From Streptomycetaceae bacterium (lineage in GTDB: Bacteria > Actinomycetota > Actinomycetes > Nanopelagicales > Nanopelagicaceae), in NCBI GenBank assembly GCA_027490815.1, contig JAIXXJ010000019.1:186001-250000 (forward strand): a DNA stretch of 64,000 nucleotides, in the 5' to 3' direction. Under the pieces are notes generated by a model. It was not told the origin of the DNA. It saw only the letters and a program-made list of their open reading frames with translations, and made no database searches. A program made the translations under genes and the position numbers. Of the stretch, positions 54,609-62,894 are shown piece by piece. The stretch's first letter is position 1; each line of letters opens with the position of its first letter.

Positions 54609-55058
54609 TTATTTACTTCCGATGAACAACAAATGAAACTTACCTATTTGAAATTCGTCGCCTGACAACAATTCTCGCTGCGTGATCGGAGCATTTTCAA
54701 AATATGTGCCATTGAGCGAACCTTGATCTGTCAAAACAAAACTATCTTCAACCTTGGCAATCTTTGCGTGTAAACGTGAAACCGTAATATCGTCTAAAAA
54801 AATGTCGCTATCTGCAGATCTTCCAATAGTTACGCCCTCTGGTGCAATGAGAAAGCGTGACCCTTTGTTAGGTCCACGAGCGATAATAAGCATGGATTTT
54901 TCAGATTTGGATCCCCGAATAGCGGCGATAACTTCGCGATCTTCGGCTGGCAGTGCGGCGATAATCTCTTCGAGTTTATTAGATGGGGAATTACTAACCT
55001 CTCGAAGGTTTAGATGGAGGGTCGTTGTAAGTTCGTTCTTTGGCGCTTCAGCAACCAT
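54609..55058 (-). CDS. garA: FHA-domain metabolic regulator GarA/OdhI
   Basis: Controls 2-oxoglutarate dehydrogenase and glutamate metabolism by phosphorylation-dependent FHA binding. The 149-residue protein has an FHA domain at about 55-148, with R80, S94 and H97 in GVTIGRSADSDIFLDD and TVSRLH, and QGSLNGTYF. The N-terminal phosphorylation site, ETTS in mycobacteria, is LTTT here (T11-T13). Strong GGAGG before ATG 55058. The kinases are outside the window. Confidence 0.92.
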   Translation of the reverse strand: MVAEAPKNELTTTLHLNLREVSNSPSNKLEEIIAALPAEDREVIAAIRGSKSEKSMLIIARGPNKGSRFLIAPEGVTIGRSADSDIFLDDITVSRLHAKIAKVEDSFVLTDQGSLNGTYFENAPITQRELLSGDEFQIGKFHLLFIGSK

Positions 55059-55115
55059 TTCACTACCTCCTGACCGTCAACCTAAGGGTGACAGTAGAGG
55101 GGGAAATTCCTTTGG

Positions 55116-55490
55116 TCAAGCCGTGATTTGGGCGTATTCCTGGGCCGTTAGAAGATCTGTCGGCTGACCTATTACTTCAATCTTTGCCAGCCAACCTTGG
55201 CCATATGGATCGGTATTGATAGTTTCTGGTGAGTCAGATAACGATTGATTAATCTCAACAACAACACCTGAAACCGGTGCATAAATATCTGAAACGCTCT
55301 TTGTTGACTCAACTTCCCCACACACTGTGCCAGCTGTGAGCTTGTCTCCTACCTTTGGTAGTTGAACATAGACGATGTCACCCAACGCTGCTTGGGCATA
55401 ATCGGAAATTCCCATGGTGCAGATAGAAGCATCAATACTGACCCATTCATGTTCCTTCGTATATGAAACATTACTTGGAATAGATGACAT
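55116..55490 (-). CDS. gcvH: Glycine cleavage system H protein
   Basis: Lipoylated carrier protein moving the aminomethyl group between P and T proteins. The 124-residue chain has YTKEHEWVSI, GISDYAQAALGDIVYVQLP and the lipoyl-lysine motif GEVESTKSVSDIYAP, and ends INTDPYGQGWLAKIEV. It overlaps the upstream phosphatidyltransferase gene by 20 bp. Its operon also holds garA and ftsR. Confidence 0.95.
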   Translation of the reverse strand: MSSIPSNVSYTKEHEWVSIDASICTMGISDYAQAALGDIVYVQLPKVGDKLTAGTVCGEVESTKSVSDIYAPVSGVVVEINQSLSDSPETINTDPYGQGWLAKIEVIGQPTDLLTAQEYAQITA

Positions 55491-56043
55491 TGTCTCCCCT
55501 TAATTGCACAATCGCCTGACGCGCATATCCAACACCTGTCGAAATGTAGAGTGCAAAACCCCAGATTGCAAAGCTCCACCCAGTAACAAAGGCTAGATCA
55601 CCCCAGATCCCAACAGATTCAGCAAGTAGAAGCAGAGGGAATGCATACATCAAATTAAAGGTCGCGGCCTTACCCAAATAAGTTACTGATAATGCTGGAA
55701 TCGACTTTCGCGACAACATGATTGTAAGAACGCCGAGGATTAGATCGCGACCAATCAAAACCAGAATCATCCACAGCGGCAAGATCTCACGAACCAGAAA
55801 AACAATAAGTATGGCAAAAATATAAAGGCGATCGATTGCTGGATCTGCTATCTCGCCAAATCGCGATGTTTGATTCCACGCTCTTGCGATTTTTCCATCA
55901 AAATAATCCGTCGCTCCCCCAATAACCAGAACAATGATCGCCCATCCATCTGCTTCAAGGTTTAATGCAAGGTGTATGAAAAGCGGAATCCCCAGAAAGC
56001 GCAACAAAGTCAGCGCGTTAGGAACAGTAATCAACGTGCTCAC
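55471..56043 (-). CDS. CDP-alcohol phosphatidyltransferase (PgsA-like)
   Basis: A 190-residue integral membrane enzyme with about six hydrophobic segments. The catalytic motif DG-x2-AR-x8-G-x3-D-x3-D is complete in [20 protein letters not shown] followed by PAID. It makes a phospholipid such as phosphatidylglycerol phosphate; the exact alcohol cannot be told. In mycobacteria the matching position holds pgsA2. GTG start; overlaps both neighbours. Confidence 0.87.
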   Translation of the reverse strand: MSTLITVPNALTLLRFLGIPLFIHLALNLEADGWAIIVLVIGGATDYFDGKIARAWNQTSRFGEIADPAIDRLYIFAILIVFLVREILPLWMILVLIGRDLILGVLTIMLSRKSIPALSVTYLGKAATFNLMYAFPLLLLAESVGIWGDLAFVTGWSFAIWGFALYISTGVGYARQAIVQLRGDNVIYSK

Positions 56044-58001
56044 TGGTTGTCTCTTTCTTTAACTCTAATCGCAACTTGCACTGGAGTTCCAGGGAACTTG
56101 AACTCCTCACGCAAACGTCGCTCGATGAACCGACGGTAGGAAGCTTCGATCCATCCACTCGAAAATACAACAAACTTCGGAGGCGCAATGCCAGCCTGTG
56201 TTGCGTAATAAACCTTGGGTTGTTTACCGCCACGAACTGGCGGAGGTGTGGCACCAATAAGTGCGCCCAAAAATGAATTCAATTTTGCTGTAGGAACACG
56301 TCGCTCCCAACTATCTAGTGCTGTGCGCAAGGCCGGTGCCAATCGATCTCTATGCCAGCCAGTCTTTGCCGCGATGTTAACTCGCTGAGCCCACTCGACT
56401 TGATCGAGGTGGCGATCAATCTCTCTATCTAGTGCAATGCGTCGATCCTCATCAACTAAATCCCACTTGTTCATGACGATGACCATCGCTTTTCCAGCCT
56501 CTTCAACCATTGTGATAACGCGAAGATCTTGTTCTGTAATTGGCTCTGATGCATCGAGAACAACTACTGCTACTTCACAACGTTCGAGTGCGGTACTTGT
56601 TCGAAGTGATGCGTAATAGTCAGTTCCGGAATCCTGATTAGCTCTTTTCTTTAATCCGGCAGTGTCGATAAATCTCCAAACCGATCCACCGAAATCCAGC
56701 AGTGAATCAACTGGATCTCGGGTTGTGCCTGCTGCATCATCAACAATGGAAAGTGACTCCCCCGCAATCGCATTGAACAGTGAAGATTTCCCAACATTTG
56801 GTCTACCGATCAACGCAACTTTTCGATAGCCATCTTGATTTTGCGCTCTACCAACTTCAGGCAACAAGGCAACAATGTGATCGAGCAAATCACCACTTCC
56901 GCGACCATGCAGAGCGGAAACAAATCTTGGTTCCCCTAAGCCTAAACTCCACAAACCGTGGGCTTCTGCTTCTTCTCGTTCACCGTCAACTTTGTTTCCA
57001 ATCAGAATGGTTGGCTTCTTAGCTTTACGAAGATGCTGGACCAAAATGTCATCTTCATCTAGAGCACCAACTTGTGCATCAACAACAAAGGCCAAAACAT
57101 CAGCATCTGCCATCGCTAACTCTGAGCCGGCACTTACTTGCACAGAAATTCCATCAGGCTTTGCTTCCCAACCACCTGTATCCATAATGATGAATCGTCT
57201 TCCACCCCACTCGCACTCATACTTCACGCGATCACGGGTAACTCCTGGCACGTCTTCAACAATCGCCTCCCGACGGCCTAAAAATCGATTAATCAGAGTT
57301 GATTTTCCTACGTTAGGACGACCTAGAATCGCAACTATTGGTAGTCCAAGAAGATTTCTCTGTTTTAGCAGTTCCCAAATCCGCTCTATCGTTTCTTCTA
57401 AATTCAAATGTGTAGAATCAATCTCCACTGCATCATTTGCCATAGCTAATGGAGAGTGAATCCGCGTGGAATCGATGGAATCTCTTGAGCCCAGAGATGC
57501 TTTGACATCAACTGATTTGTCCTCAACTTCATCTTCTCTGCGCTTGGCTCTTGCATCCAAATCTGCAGTTAGAAATATCTTGAGCCCGGCATCAGGTGCT
57601 ACAACTGTTCCGATATCTCTTCCCTCTACAACAACTCCGCGTTCACTTGCATCAATGATTCGGTGTTGAATCGCCAAGAGTTCTCTTCGAATCTCTGGCA
57701 TTGCGCTAATTCTCGAAACATTTTCAGTCACAGAATTACCACGTATTGAATGTGTTATCTGAACATCTCCTGCAAAGATATTTGCCGAAAGTGGATCTGC
57801 TTCAAAGCGAATCGGATGATCTTTTAACAACTGTAGGATCGAGAACGCTTCTTCGCAGTTATTCTCTAAAGCTAACCACGTTACAGCGCGATAAAGTGCG
57901 CCAGTATCTAAATAGTTCCATCCCGCACGTTGAGCTATCGCCTTTGCGGCTGAAGATTTTCCTGCACCGCTTGGACCATCTATTGCTACCACTATGCCCA
58001 T
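56040..58001 (-). CDS. der: Bifunctional cytidylate kinase / ribosome-assembly GTPase Der
   Basis: A 653-residue fusion. Residues 1 to about 218 are cytidylate kinase (GPSGAGKS at 9-16, [28 protein letters not shown]), making CDP and dCDP. The rest is Der (EngA) with two GTPase domains: GRPNVGKST near 230 with DTGGW and NKVD, and GRPNVGKSS near 395 with DTAGL and NKWD. A KH-like C-terminal domain follows ([15 protein letters not shown]). cmk and der are adjacent separate genes in many actinobacteria; this joined form is also known (for example in bifidobacteria). It overlaps the next gene by 4 bp. Confidence 0.95.
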   Translation of the reverse strand: MGIVVAIDGPSGAGKSSAAKAIAQRAGWNYLDTGALYRAVTWLALENNCEEAFSILQLLKDHPIRFEADPLSANIFAGDVQITHSIRGNSVTENVSRISAMPEIRRELLAIQHRIIDASERGVVVEGRDIGTVVAPDAGLKIFLTADLDARAKRREDEVEDKSVDVKASLGSRDSIDSTRIHSPLAMANDAVEIDSTHLNLEETIERIWELLKQRNLLGLPIVAILGRPNVGKSTLINRFLGRREAIVEDVPGVTRDRVKYECEWGGRRFIIMDTGGWEAKPDGISVQVSAGSELAMADADVLAFVVDAQVGALDEDDILVQHLRKAKKPTILIGNKVDGEREEAEAHGLWSLGLGEPRFVSALHGRGSGDLLDHIVALLPEVGRAQNQDGYRKVALIGRPNVGKSSLFNAIAGESLSIVDDAAGTTRDPVDSLLDFGGSVWRFIDTAGLKKRANQDSGTDYYASLRTSTALERCEVAVVVLDASEPITEQDLRVITMVEEAGKAMVIVMNKWDLVDEDRRIALDREIDRHLDQVEWAQRVNIAAKTGWHRDRLAPALRTALDSWERRVPTAKLNSFLGALIGATPPPVRGGKQPKVYYATQAGIAPPKFVVFSSGWIEASYRRFIERRLREEFKFPGTPVQVAIRVKERDNQ

Positions 58002-58016
58002 GAGATGAGCCTACTT

Positions 58017-59117
58017 CTAATTACGAATTGGATGAACGTTCCAGCCTATCGCGCCAAGATGATCCGATAGTTTATGTGCATCAGGGGCTGAAAGAGACAA
58101 AGTTATCAGTGCGCTTAATTGGCCAGGGGAATGTTCGATAATTAAATCCTCAACATTGACGCCCAACGTTGAACATTCGTTAAAGATTGCAGCAAGTTGT
58201 CCCGGTTTATCATCAATGACTATGGGCAAGTAACTGTATTCCCTCGCCTTACCCCCGTGCTTTCCTGGAATTAGTTCTCGACCAATACGACCTTGTGACA
58301 ACATTTTTTCAATATGTGAAGAATCTTCAAGATTAACAATCAGCCCCTCCAGGTCCATCTTTAAATCCTTTAGTAGCTTTGTGAGGATCTTGCGGTTTGA
58401 GTAAATGATCTCTTTCCAAAGCTGTTCATCCGAGGCAGCAATTCTCGTTGAATCCCGCAAACCCTGTCCCGATAGCTCCATCCATTCAGGCTTTGTTCCA
58501 ATCAGTTGCTTAGCCAGTAACGAAGAGACAATTTGAGGCAGGTGCGAGATCTTGGCTACCGCGGCGTCGTGATCTGCGGCTGATAAGACCAATGAAGTTG
58601 CCCCAAGAAGAGAAATCAAATCCTGCACGATTTCTGTGCTTTCAGAGTTCGTCGATGGTGTCGGAGTTACAACCCAGCTGCGTCCAACAAATAGATCAGC
58701 CCTTGCAGAACTTGCTCCCCCTATTTCGCGTCCGGCCATTGGGTGGCTTGGAACAAATCGATCAGACATTCCCGGGATAGATTCAACCTTAAGTAGAACT
58801 TCAGTTTTAACACTGCCAACATCCATAAACGTCGACTTTGGGTTTAAATTAAATTCACCATGCAAGACCATTTCTAGTTGCCCGGTAGGCAAGGCAAAAA
58901 TAACTATCTCAGGCGACTTAGTTTCCTTTGAGCCAATCAAGTCAGAGGCTAAAGATTGGGATCTGGGATCAGAATCGATCATTTCAACTTGAACGCCATG
59001 TTGAACTAAGCCCAGACCGATAGAAGTTCCTATTAGCCCGGATCCGACTATACGAACCTGTGAAAAACTCGTACGAGCGTGGCTTTTTGGCCCGTCTGAG
59101 CCTGCTAAAGCGCTCAC
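58017..59117 (-). CDS. tyrA: Prephenate dehydrogenase with C-terminal ACT domain
   Basis: Converts prephenate to 4-hydroxyphenylpyruvate for tyrosine synthesis. The 366-residue chain has the NAD-binding GSGLIGTSIGLGL (25-37), catalytic-domain motifs SHPMAGREIGGASSARADLF and VTPTPS, and an ACT domain after about residue 295 (YLPIVIDDKPGQLAAIFNEC) for feedback control. GTG start overlapping the aroH stop, so both aromatic steps are coupled. Confidence 0.93.
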   Translation of the reverse strand: MSALAGSDGPKSHARTSFSQVRIVGSGLIGTSIGLGLVQHGVQVEMIDSDPRSQSLASDLIGSKETKSPEIVIFALPTGQLEMVLHGEFNLNPKSTFMDVGSVKTEVLLKVESIPGMSDRFVPSHPMAGREIGGASSARADLFVGRSWVVTPTPSTNSESTEIVQDLISLLGATSLVLSAADHDAAVAKISHLPQIVSSLLAKQLIGTKPEWMELSGQGLRDSTRIAASDEQLWKEIIYSNRKILTKLLKDLKMDLEGLIVNLEDSSHIEKMLSQGRIGRELIPGKHGGKAREYSYLPIVIDDKPGQLAAIFNECSTLGVNVEDLIIEHSPGQLSALITLSLSAPDAHKLSDHLGAIGWNVHPIRN

Positions 59118-59476
59118 TGAGCTATGTCGCGACGAAGTGCTGCCGCTCCGCGAAGATATACGTGAGATATTTGATCGGGTGATAACTCAGTTTCTACGAG
59201 CAAAAGTGCTCTAACTGTGCGATCCAAGGCATTGGGCACTGATACCTCGACTGAGCCAATGAGTGGAACATTAGCAAACCCCATTTCGCGGCATGCCGCT
59301 GCCGGGAAGGATGCCGTGAGATCTGCTGTTGAAGTAAAGAAAACTGAAACCACATCTGAAGGCGAAATCGAATTGGACTTTAAAATAGAGCTAATGAGCT
59401 CCTGGACGCCGGTAGCTATTTCCGTAGAGGTATTTTCCTCCACCTGGATTGCCCCTCGGATCCCACGCGTTGCCAT
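59114..59476 (-). CDS. aroH: Chorismate mutase, AroH type
   Basis: Rearranges chorismate to prephenate, the substrate of the adjacent TyrA. The 120-residue protein is the trimeric Bacillus-type AroH: RGIRGAIQVEENTSTEI, SPSDVVSVFFTSTADLTASFPA, and a C-terminal LRGAAALRRD. TATCCT lies 6 nt before ATG 59476. It begins a minus-strand unit through tyrA, cmk-der and beyond. Confidence 0.93.
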   Translation of the reverse strand: MATRGIRGAIQVEENTSTEIATGVQELISSILKSNSISPSDVVSVFFTSTADLTASFPAAACREMGFANVPLIGSVEVSVPNALDRTVRALLLVETELSPDQISHVYLRGAAALRRDIAQ

Positions 59477-59482
59477 GGGATA

Positions 59483-59488
59483 AGGATA
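59483..59488 (-). promoter_or_regulatory. Predicted -10 box of aroH (leaderless)
   Basis: TATCCT on the minus strand, 6 nt before ATG 59476. Confidence 0.5.
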
Positions 59489-59573
59489 CCCGCCTTGCCT
59501 GAATCTGGCGGGAGGTTAGAAAATCTAGAAACCAGTTAAACCTTTTATCGACATAACTTGTTTACTACTTTTA

Positions 59574-59604
59574 GTGACTCCGAGTCGCATGCTCTGGAGT
59601 TCAC
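59574..59604. repeat. Bulged 11-bp inverted repeat
   Basis: GTGA-CTCC-GAG (59574-59584) pairs with CTC-GGAG-TCAC (59592-59604) with two single-T bulges and a 7-nt loop. No T-tract follows on either strand. Confidence 0.5.
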
Positions 59605-59677
59605 GTTCAGATGGGGCAAATATCGATAAAACCGTTTTCGACGAATTTTCATGCACACAAATTTGAACAAAAATAGA

Positions 59678-59746
59678 TTTATAGACAATGGTTCATTGGA
59701 ATACTGTTTTATAGATTTATAGATAATAACTCGTAATATCTATAAA
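59678..59746. repeat. Cluster of TTTATAGA repeats with a 10-bp dyad
   Basis: TTTATAGA occurs at 59678, 59708 and 59716 (the last two in direct tandem) and inverted at 59739. The third copy and the inverted one extend to a perfect 10-bp inverted repeat TTTATAGATA (59716-59725) / TATCTATAAA (59737-59746) around an 11-nt spacer. Confidence 0.7.
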
Positions 59747-59757
59747 TACTAAACATG

Positions 59758-60471
59758 CTAAAGATTTAAAGCTCTTTGTAGATTAAGCAATTCTGTCTTG
59801 TTCAGGTCTCGCCATCGCCCTTCGGGTGTATCCCCTAAAGATATAGGGCCGAACTTAGTTCGAACCAGCCGGAGAACGTCCACGCCGACGGCCTCCATCA
59901 AACGCCTGATGATGTGATAGCGGCCCTCATGTATGGAGACCTCGATCCACCGAGGGGAAATCTGCCGGTAGCTCAAGACACGTCCCATTCCATCTTCGAG
60001 CTCTACGCCTTTGAGAAGTACTTTATCTATCCCCTGAGGCAGAACTCCATCGAATTCGATTATGTAGGTTTTCTCCAGTCCAAAAGACGGATGGGTTGCA
60101 CGGAAGGTCAAGTCCCCGTCGTTAGTAAGCAGGATCAACCCTTCTGAATCCTTGTCCAGGCGACCAACATGAAAAAGGCGCTCCTTACGAAGGTCTATGA
60201 AGTCATCTAAGGAGGGGCGACCATCTGGGTCAAGCATGGTAGACAAAACACCCTTTGGTTTATGAAGTACTAAATAACTTTTAGACAAAGTGCGTTTGAT
60301 TGTCTCACCATCAACCATTACTTCAGAGATAGCAGGATCAAACTTACTTCCCATCTCACGTATAACAACACCGTCGACAGTTACTCGACCTGATTCGATT
60401 AATTCATCTGCACCGCGCCTACTAGAAACACCGGCATCGGCAATTATTTTGTTGAGCCTCATCTGGGCCAT
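59758..60471 (-). CDS. rluB: rRNA pseudouridine synthase (RluB family)
   Basis: Isomerises a uridine in 23S rRNA. The 237-residue protein has an N-terminal S4 RNA-binding domain (RLNKIIADAGVSSRRGADELIESGRV), KPKGVLST and the catalytic-aspartate motif VGRLDKDSEGLILLTNDG. The ribosome-binding GGAGG before ATG 60471 is buried in a hairpin. Downstream of scpA-scpB as in other actinobacteria. Confidence 0.92.
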   Translation of the reverse strand: MAQMRLNKIIADAGVSSRRGADELIESGRVTVDGVVIREMGSKFDPAISEVMVDGETIKRTLSKSYLVLHKPKGVLSTMLDPDGRPSLDDFIDLRKERLFHVGRLDKDSEGLILLTNDGDLTFRATHPSFGLEKTYIIEFDGVLPQGIDKVLLKGVELEDGMGRVLSYRQISPRWIEVSIHEGRYHIIRRLMEAVGVDVLRLVRTKFGPISLGDTPEGRWRDLNKTELLNLQRALNL

Positions 60472-60473
60472 GG

Positions 60474-60500
60474 CTATCCTCCCGACAGTCAGGAGGCTAG
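60474..60500 (-). promoter_or_regulatory. Hairpin covering the rluB ribosome-binding site
   Basis: On the minus strand CTAGCCTCC pairs with GGAGGATAG (eight of nine pairs) around a 9-nt loop. The second arm contains the GGAGG of rluB, so translation may depend on opening this hairpin. Confidence 0.5.
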
Positions 60501-60513
60501 GTTAGCCCAAGCG

Positions 60514-61065
60514 TTAGTCAGTTAGCGAATCGAGGATCTCGTCCAGACCTTCAAGATCTGGGAGGTATGGTGCCAGAGCAGGCAAATCAGCTAAAGCGTT
60601 TAAGCCTAAACGCTCTAGGAAATAACTGGTCGTTTTATACAAAATAGCGCCAGTTTCATGCTCTAGGCCTGATTCCTCGACCAAGCCGCGAGTGACCAAA
60701 GTCTTCATAACGGCTTCGACGTTTACGCCGCGGATTGCCGAGACGCGAGCTCTGGAAACTGGCTGGCGGTAGGCGATAACAGCAAGGGTTTCAAGGGCTG
60801 CTTGGGTGAGGCGAGATTGCTGGCCATCTAGGACAAACTTCTCAACTACGGCTGAATAGTTGGGGTTGCTATAGAAGCGCCATCCCCCATTGATCTTTCG
60901 CAGGGAAAAACCTCGATCTTCATAGCTCGTCTCAAGAACGGCTAAAGCCGCCTCTACAACCTCGACAGGTTGTTCAAGTACTTGAGCTAGAACTACCTCA
61001 TTAAGCGGCTCATCGACGACCATAAGGATCGCTTCGATAGAACGCTCGACTTCTACATTAGACAT
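60514..61065 (-). CDS. scpB: Segregation and condensation protein B
   Basis: Subunit of the SMC-ScpAB condensin complex. The 183-residue protein has two winged-helix domains: IEAILMVVDEPLNEVVLAQVL and TQAALETLAVIAYRQPVSRARVSAIRGVNVEAVMKTLVTRGLVEE. It ends in an acidic tail. It overlaps scpA by 8 bp. Confidence 0.93.
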   Translation of the reverse strand: MSNVEVERSIEAILMVVDEPLNEVVLAQVLEQPVEVVEAALAVLETSYEDRGFSLRKINGGWRFYSNPNYSAVVEKFVLDGQQSRLTQAALETLAVIAYRQPVSRARVSAIRGVNVEAVMKTLVTRGLVEESGLEHETGAILYKTTSYFLERLGLNALADLPALAPYLPDLEGLDEILDSLTD

Positions 61066-61930
61066 TCTCGCTGCTTTCTGTCGAATCTTGCATATTCAAT
61101 ACCACTGGAACGTCGAACTCGTCAGTGATCTCGACTTCACCCTCCAGGCTGCCAGTCCAGCTTATTTGAAGCTCGCCCAACGCTATGACCTGCTCAAAAC
61201 GCAAAACCCCCTGACGATAAAGGTCCAACAACGCTAAAAAACGAGCCACAACCACAAGGGTGTTGTCTGCATCCGAGATTAGATGCCTAAAACTTACTGT
61301 TTTCCCCGCTCGCAGGGCTAGAACCACGTTCTTTGACTCTTCGGCCACACTAACCATCGCCGAGTGGAGATGCTCGAGGGCAACAACGGGGGTGGTTTTG
61401 GGTGTCAGTATTCGCTCGGCGATCGCGGCAAACCGCGCTGCCCCAACCCCGATTAGGACTTCAGGCAAAAGAGCCGATAGGGCAGGGTCTAGAGCCACTA
61501 CCCTCGGAAAAGACTTCTCGGCAGTTGTTATGCGCTCGCTAAAGGTTGCCGCTATCTGCTTAAAGGCGCGATACTGAAGCAGGCGGGCGAATAAGAGGTC
61601 ACGCGCCTCCAAAAGAGCCAAATCTTCTTCATCTTCCACGTCACCACTCGGGAGCAGGCGGGCCGCCTTAAGGTCTAGCAGAGTGGCCGCCACCACCAGA
61701 AACTCTGTGGCCTGATCTAACTCCCACCCTTTACCAGAACTCTCTAAATCTCGAATAAACGAGATGAACTCATCGGTCACAGCGCTGAGCGCCACCTCGG
61801 TAACGTCCATTTTGTGTCTAGAAATGAGTTGGAGCAAGAGATCAAAAGGCCCGTCAAAGTTTTCTAGATGGACAGAGAATGCACCCGATGCGGGATTTAC
61901 ATCGGTTGACTCCTCTAATGAAATCTCCAT
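61058..61930 (-). CDS. scpA: Segregation and condensation protein A
   Basis: Kleisin bridging the SMC heads. The 290-residue chain has the N-terminal SMC-neck-binding region (VHLENFDGPFDLLLQLISRHKMDVTEVALSAVT) and EFLVVAATLLDLKAARLLP, then a C-terminal winged helix (LFARLLQYRAFK is between them). ATG 61930 lies 6 nt from TAGGGT. Divergent from parA. Confidence 0.93.
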   Translation of the reverse strand: MEISLEESTDVNPASGAFSVHLENFDGPFDLLLQLISRHKMDVTEVALSAVTDEFISFIRDLESSGKGWELDQATEFLVVAATLLDLKAARLLPSGDVEDEEDLALLEARDLLFARLLQYRAFKQIAATFSERITTAEKSFPRVVALDPALSALLPEVLIGVGAARFAAIAERILTPKTTPVVALEHLHSAMVSVAEESKNVVLALRAGKTVSFRHLISDADNTLVVVARFLALLDLYRQGVLRFEQVIALGELQISWTGSLEGEVEITDEFDVPVVLNMQDSTESSENV

Positions 61931-61936
61931 TGGCGC

Positions 61937-61942
61937 ACCCTA
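61937..61942 (-). promoter_or_regulatory. Predicted -10 box of scpA (leaderless)
   Basis: TAGGGT on the minus strand, 6 nt before ATG 61930. Confidence 0.45.
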
Positions 61943-62009
61943 CTTCACGCTTGCCTGTTTTCTATGTAACGCCTAGGCTCACGGCTATATCAGGAAAGAG
62001 GTTTGAAGA

Positions 62010-62894
62010 TTGAGCGCTAAATCGACAATTGCTGAAGAAGTGGCTACAACGGCCAACCTACTAGGCAAAAAAGCTAAAAACTTCCCTGCGCCTGCAACCT
62101 TGGTTAACCATGGCAACGCGAAAATTATCTCCATCTTCAATCAAAAAGGCGGTGTTGGTAAAACAACCAGCACTATAAATCTTGGCGCTTCTTTGGCCGA
62201 GCTTGGTCGACGCGTTCTACTCGTCGACTTCGACCCTCAGGGCGGTCTATCTCTTGGCCTTGGCGTCAATGCTCACTCATTGCCTTTAGAACAAACTGTC
62301 TACTACGCGTTAATGACTCCAACAGCAAAAGTAGATGACATTGTTCTGAAGTCCTCCGTAGCCGGACTTGATTTCCTTCCTGCAAATCGTGATCTTGGTA
62401 CTGCAGAGACAACTCTTGGTGCCGAAATTGGCGGACAGCAGTACCTAAAGCGCGCACTTGCCCCACTAAAGGATTACTACGATGTTATTTTGATTGACTG
62501 TCAACCAACTATGGGGCAACTAACGATAAACGCATTGGTCGCATCGGATGAAGTAATCGTTCCAATGCAATGTGAGTACTTTGCTCTCCACGGATTCATC
62601 GAACTCAAGGGCAACCTTGACAAAGTAAAGAGTTTTTTGAACCCAGAGTTAAGGTTGATAGGGATCTTGGCCACGATGTATGACAAGAAAACTTCACATA
62701 ACCGGCAAGTTCTAGAGCGCTTGTTGGAACAGTTCCCTGAAGATGTCTTTGAAACGATAATTGCAAAAACAATTCGTTTTCCAGAAACCACAGTTGTTGG
62801 TGAACCAATTACAAAATACGCTACTTCATCTGGTGGTGCGGCTTCATATCGCAGACTTGCCAGAGAGTTAATCGCCAGAGGAGGCGCCCGATGA
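62010..62894 (+). CDS. parA: ParA/Soj-family ATPase
   Basis: A deviant-Walker ATPase of the ParA/MinD superfamily. The 294-residue chain has a short N-terminal extension, Walker A' KGGVGKTT at 46-53, Walker B' and RVLLVDFDPQGGLSLGLG, IDCQPTMGQLTINAL. It corresponds to the second actinobacterial ParA encoded beside scpA (Rv1708-like). A TTG start at 62010 is preceded by AAGAGG at good spacing. A ribbon-helix-helix gene overlaps its end by 4 bp instead of a ParB. Function in chromosome organisation is inferred. Confidence 0.88.
   Translation: MSAKSTIAEEVATTANLLGKKAKNFPAPATLVNHGNAKIISIFNQKGGVGKTTSTINLGASLAELGRRVLLVDFDPQGGLSLGLGVNAHSLPLEQTVYYALMTPTAKVDDIVLKSSVAGLDFLPANRDLGTAETTLGAEIGGQQYLKRALAPLKDYYDVILIDCQPTMGQLTINALVASDEVIVPMQCEYFALHGFIELKGNLDKVKSFLNPELRLIGILATMYDKKTSHNRQVLERLLEQFPEDVFETIIAKTIRFPETTVVGEPITKYATSSGGAASYRRLARELIARGGAR

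Larger units (their letters stand above)
59477..59757. other. 281-bp AT-rich intergenic region with several dyads
   Basis: The longest gene-free stretch in the window, between rluB and aroH. No open frame or tRNA is seen. It contains the aroH -10 box, a CCCGCC/GGCGGG hairpin (59489-59494 / 59507-59512) and a bulged 11-bp hairpin at 59574-59604. An AAAAC/GTTTT dyad lies near 59623-59641, with TTTATAGA repeats at 59678-59746. Confidence 0.6.

Noticed and set aside
59678-59746. CRISPR array or insertion-sequence ends in the repeat cluster
   Set aside because: The repeats are 8-10 bp, irregularly spaced, with no cas or transposase gene nearby.
61931-62009. parS site near parA
   Set aside because: No sequence close to the parS palindrome TGTTTCACGTGAAACA was found here or in the other intergenic regions I checked.
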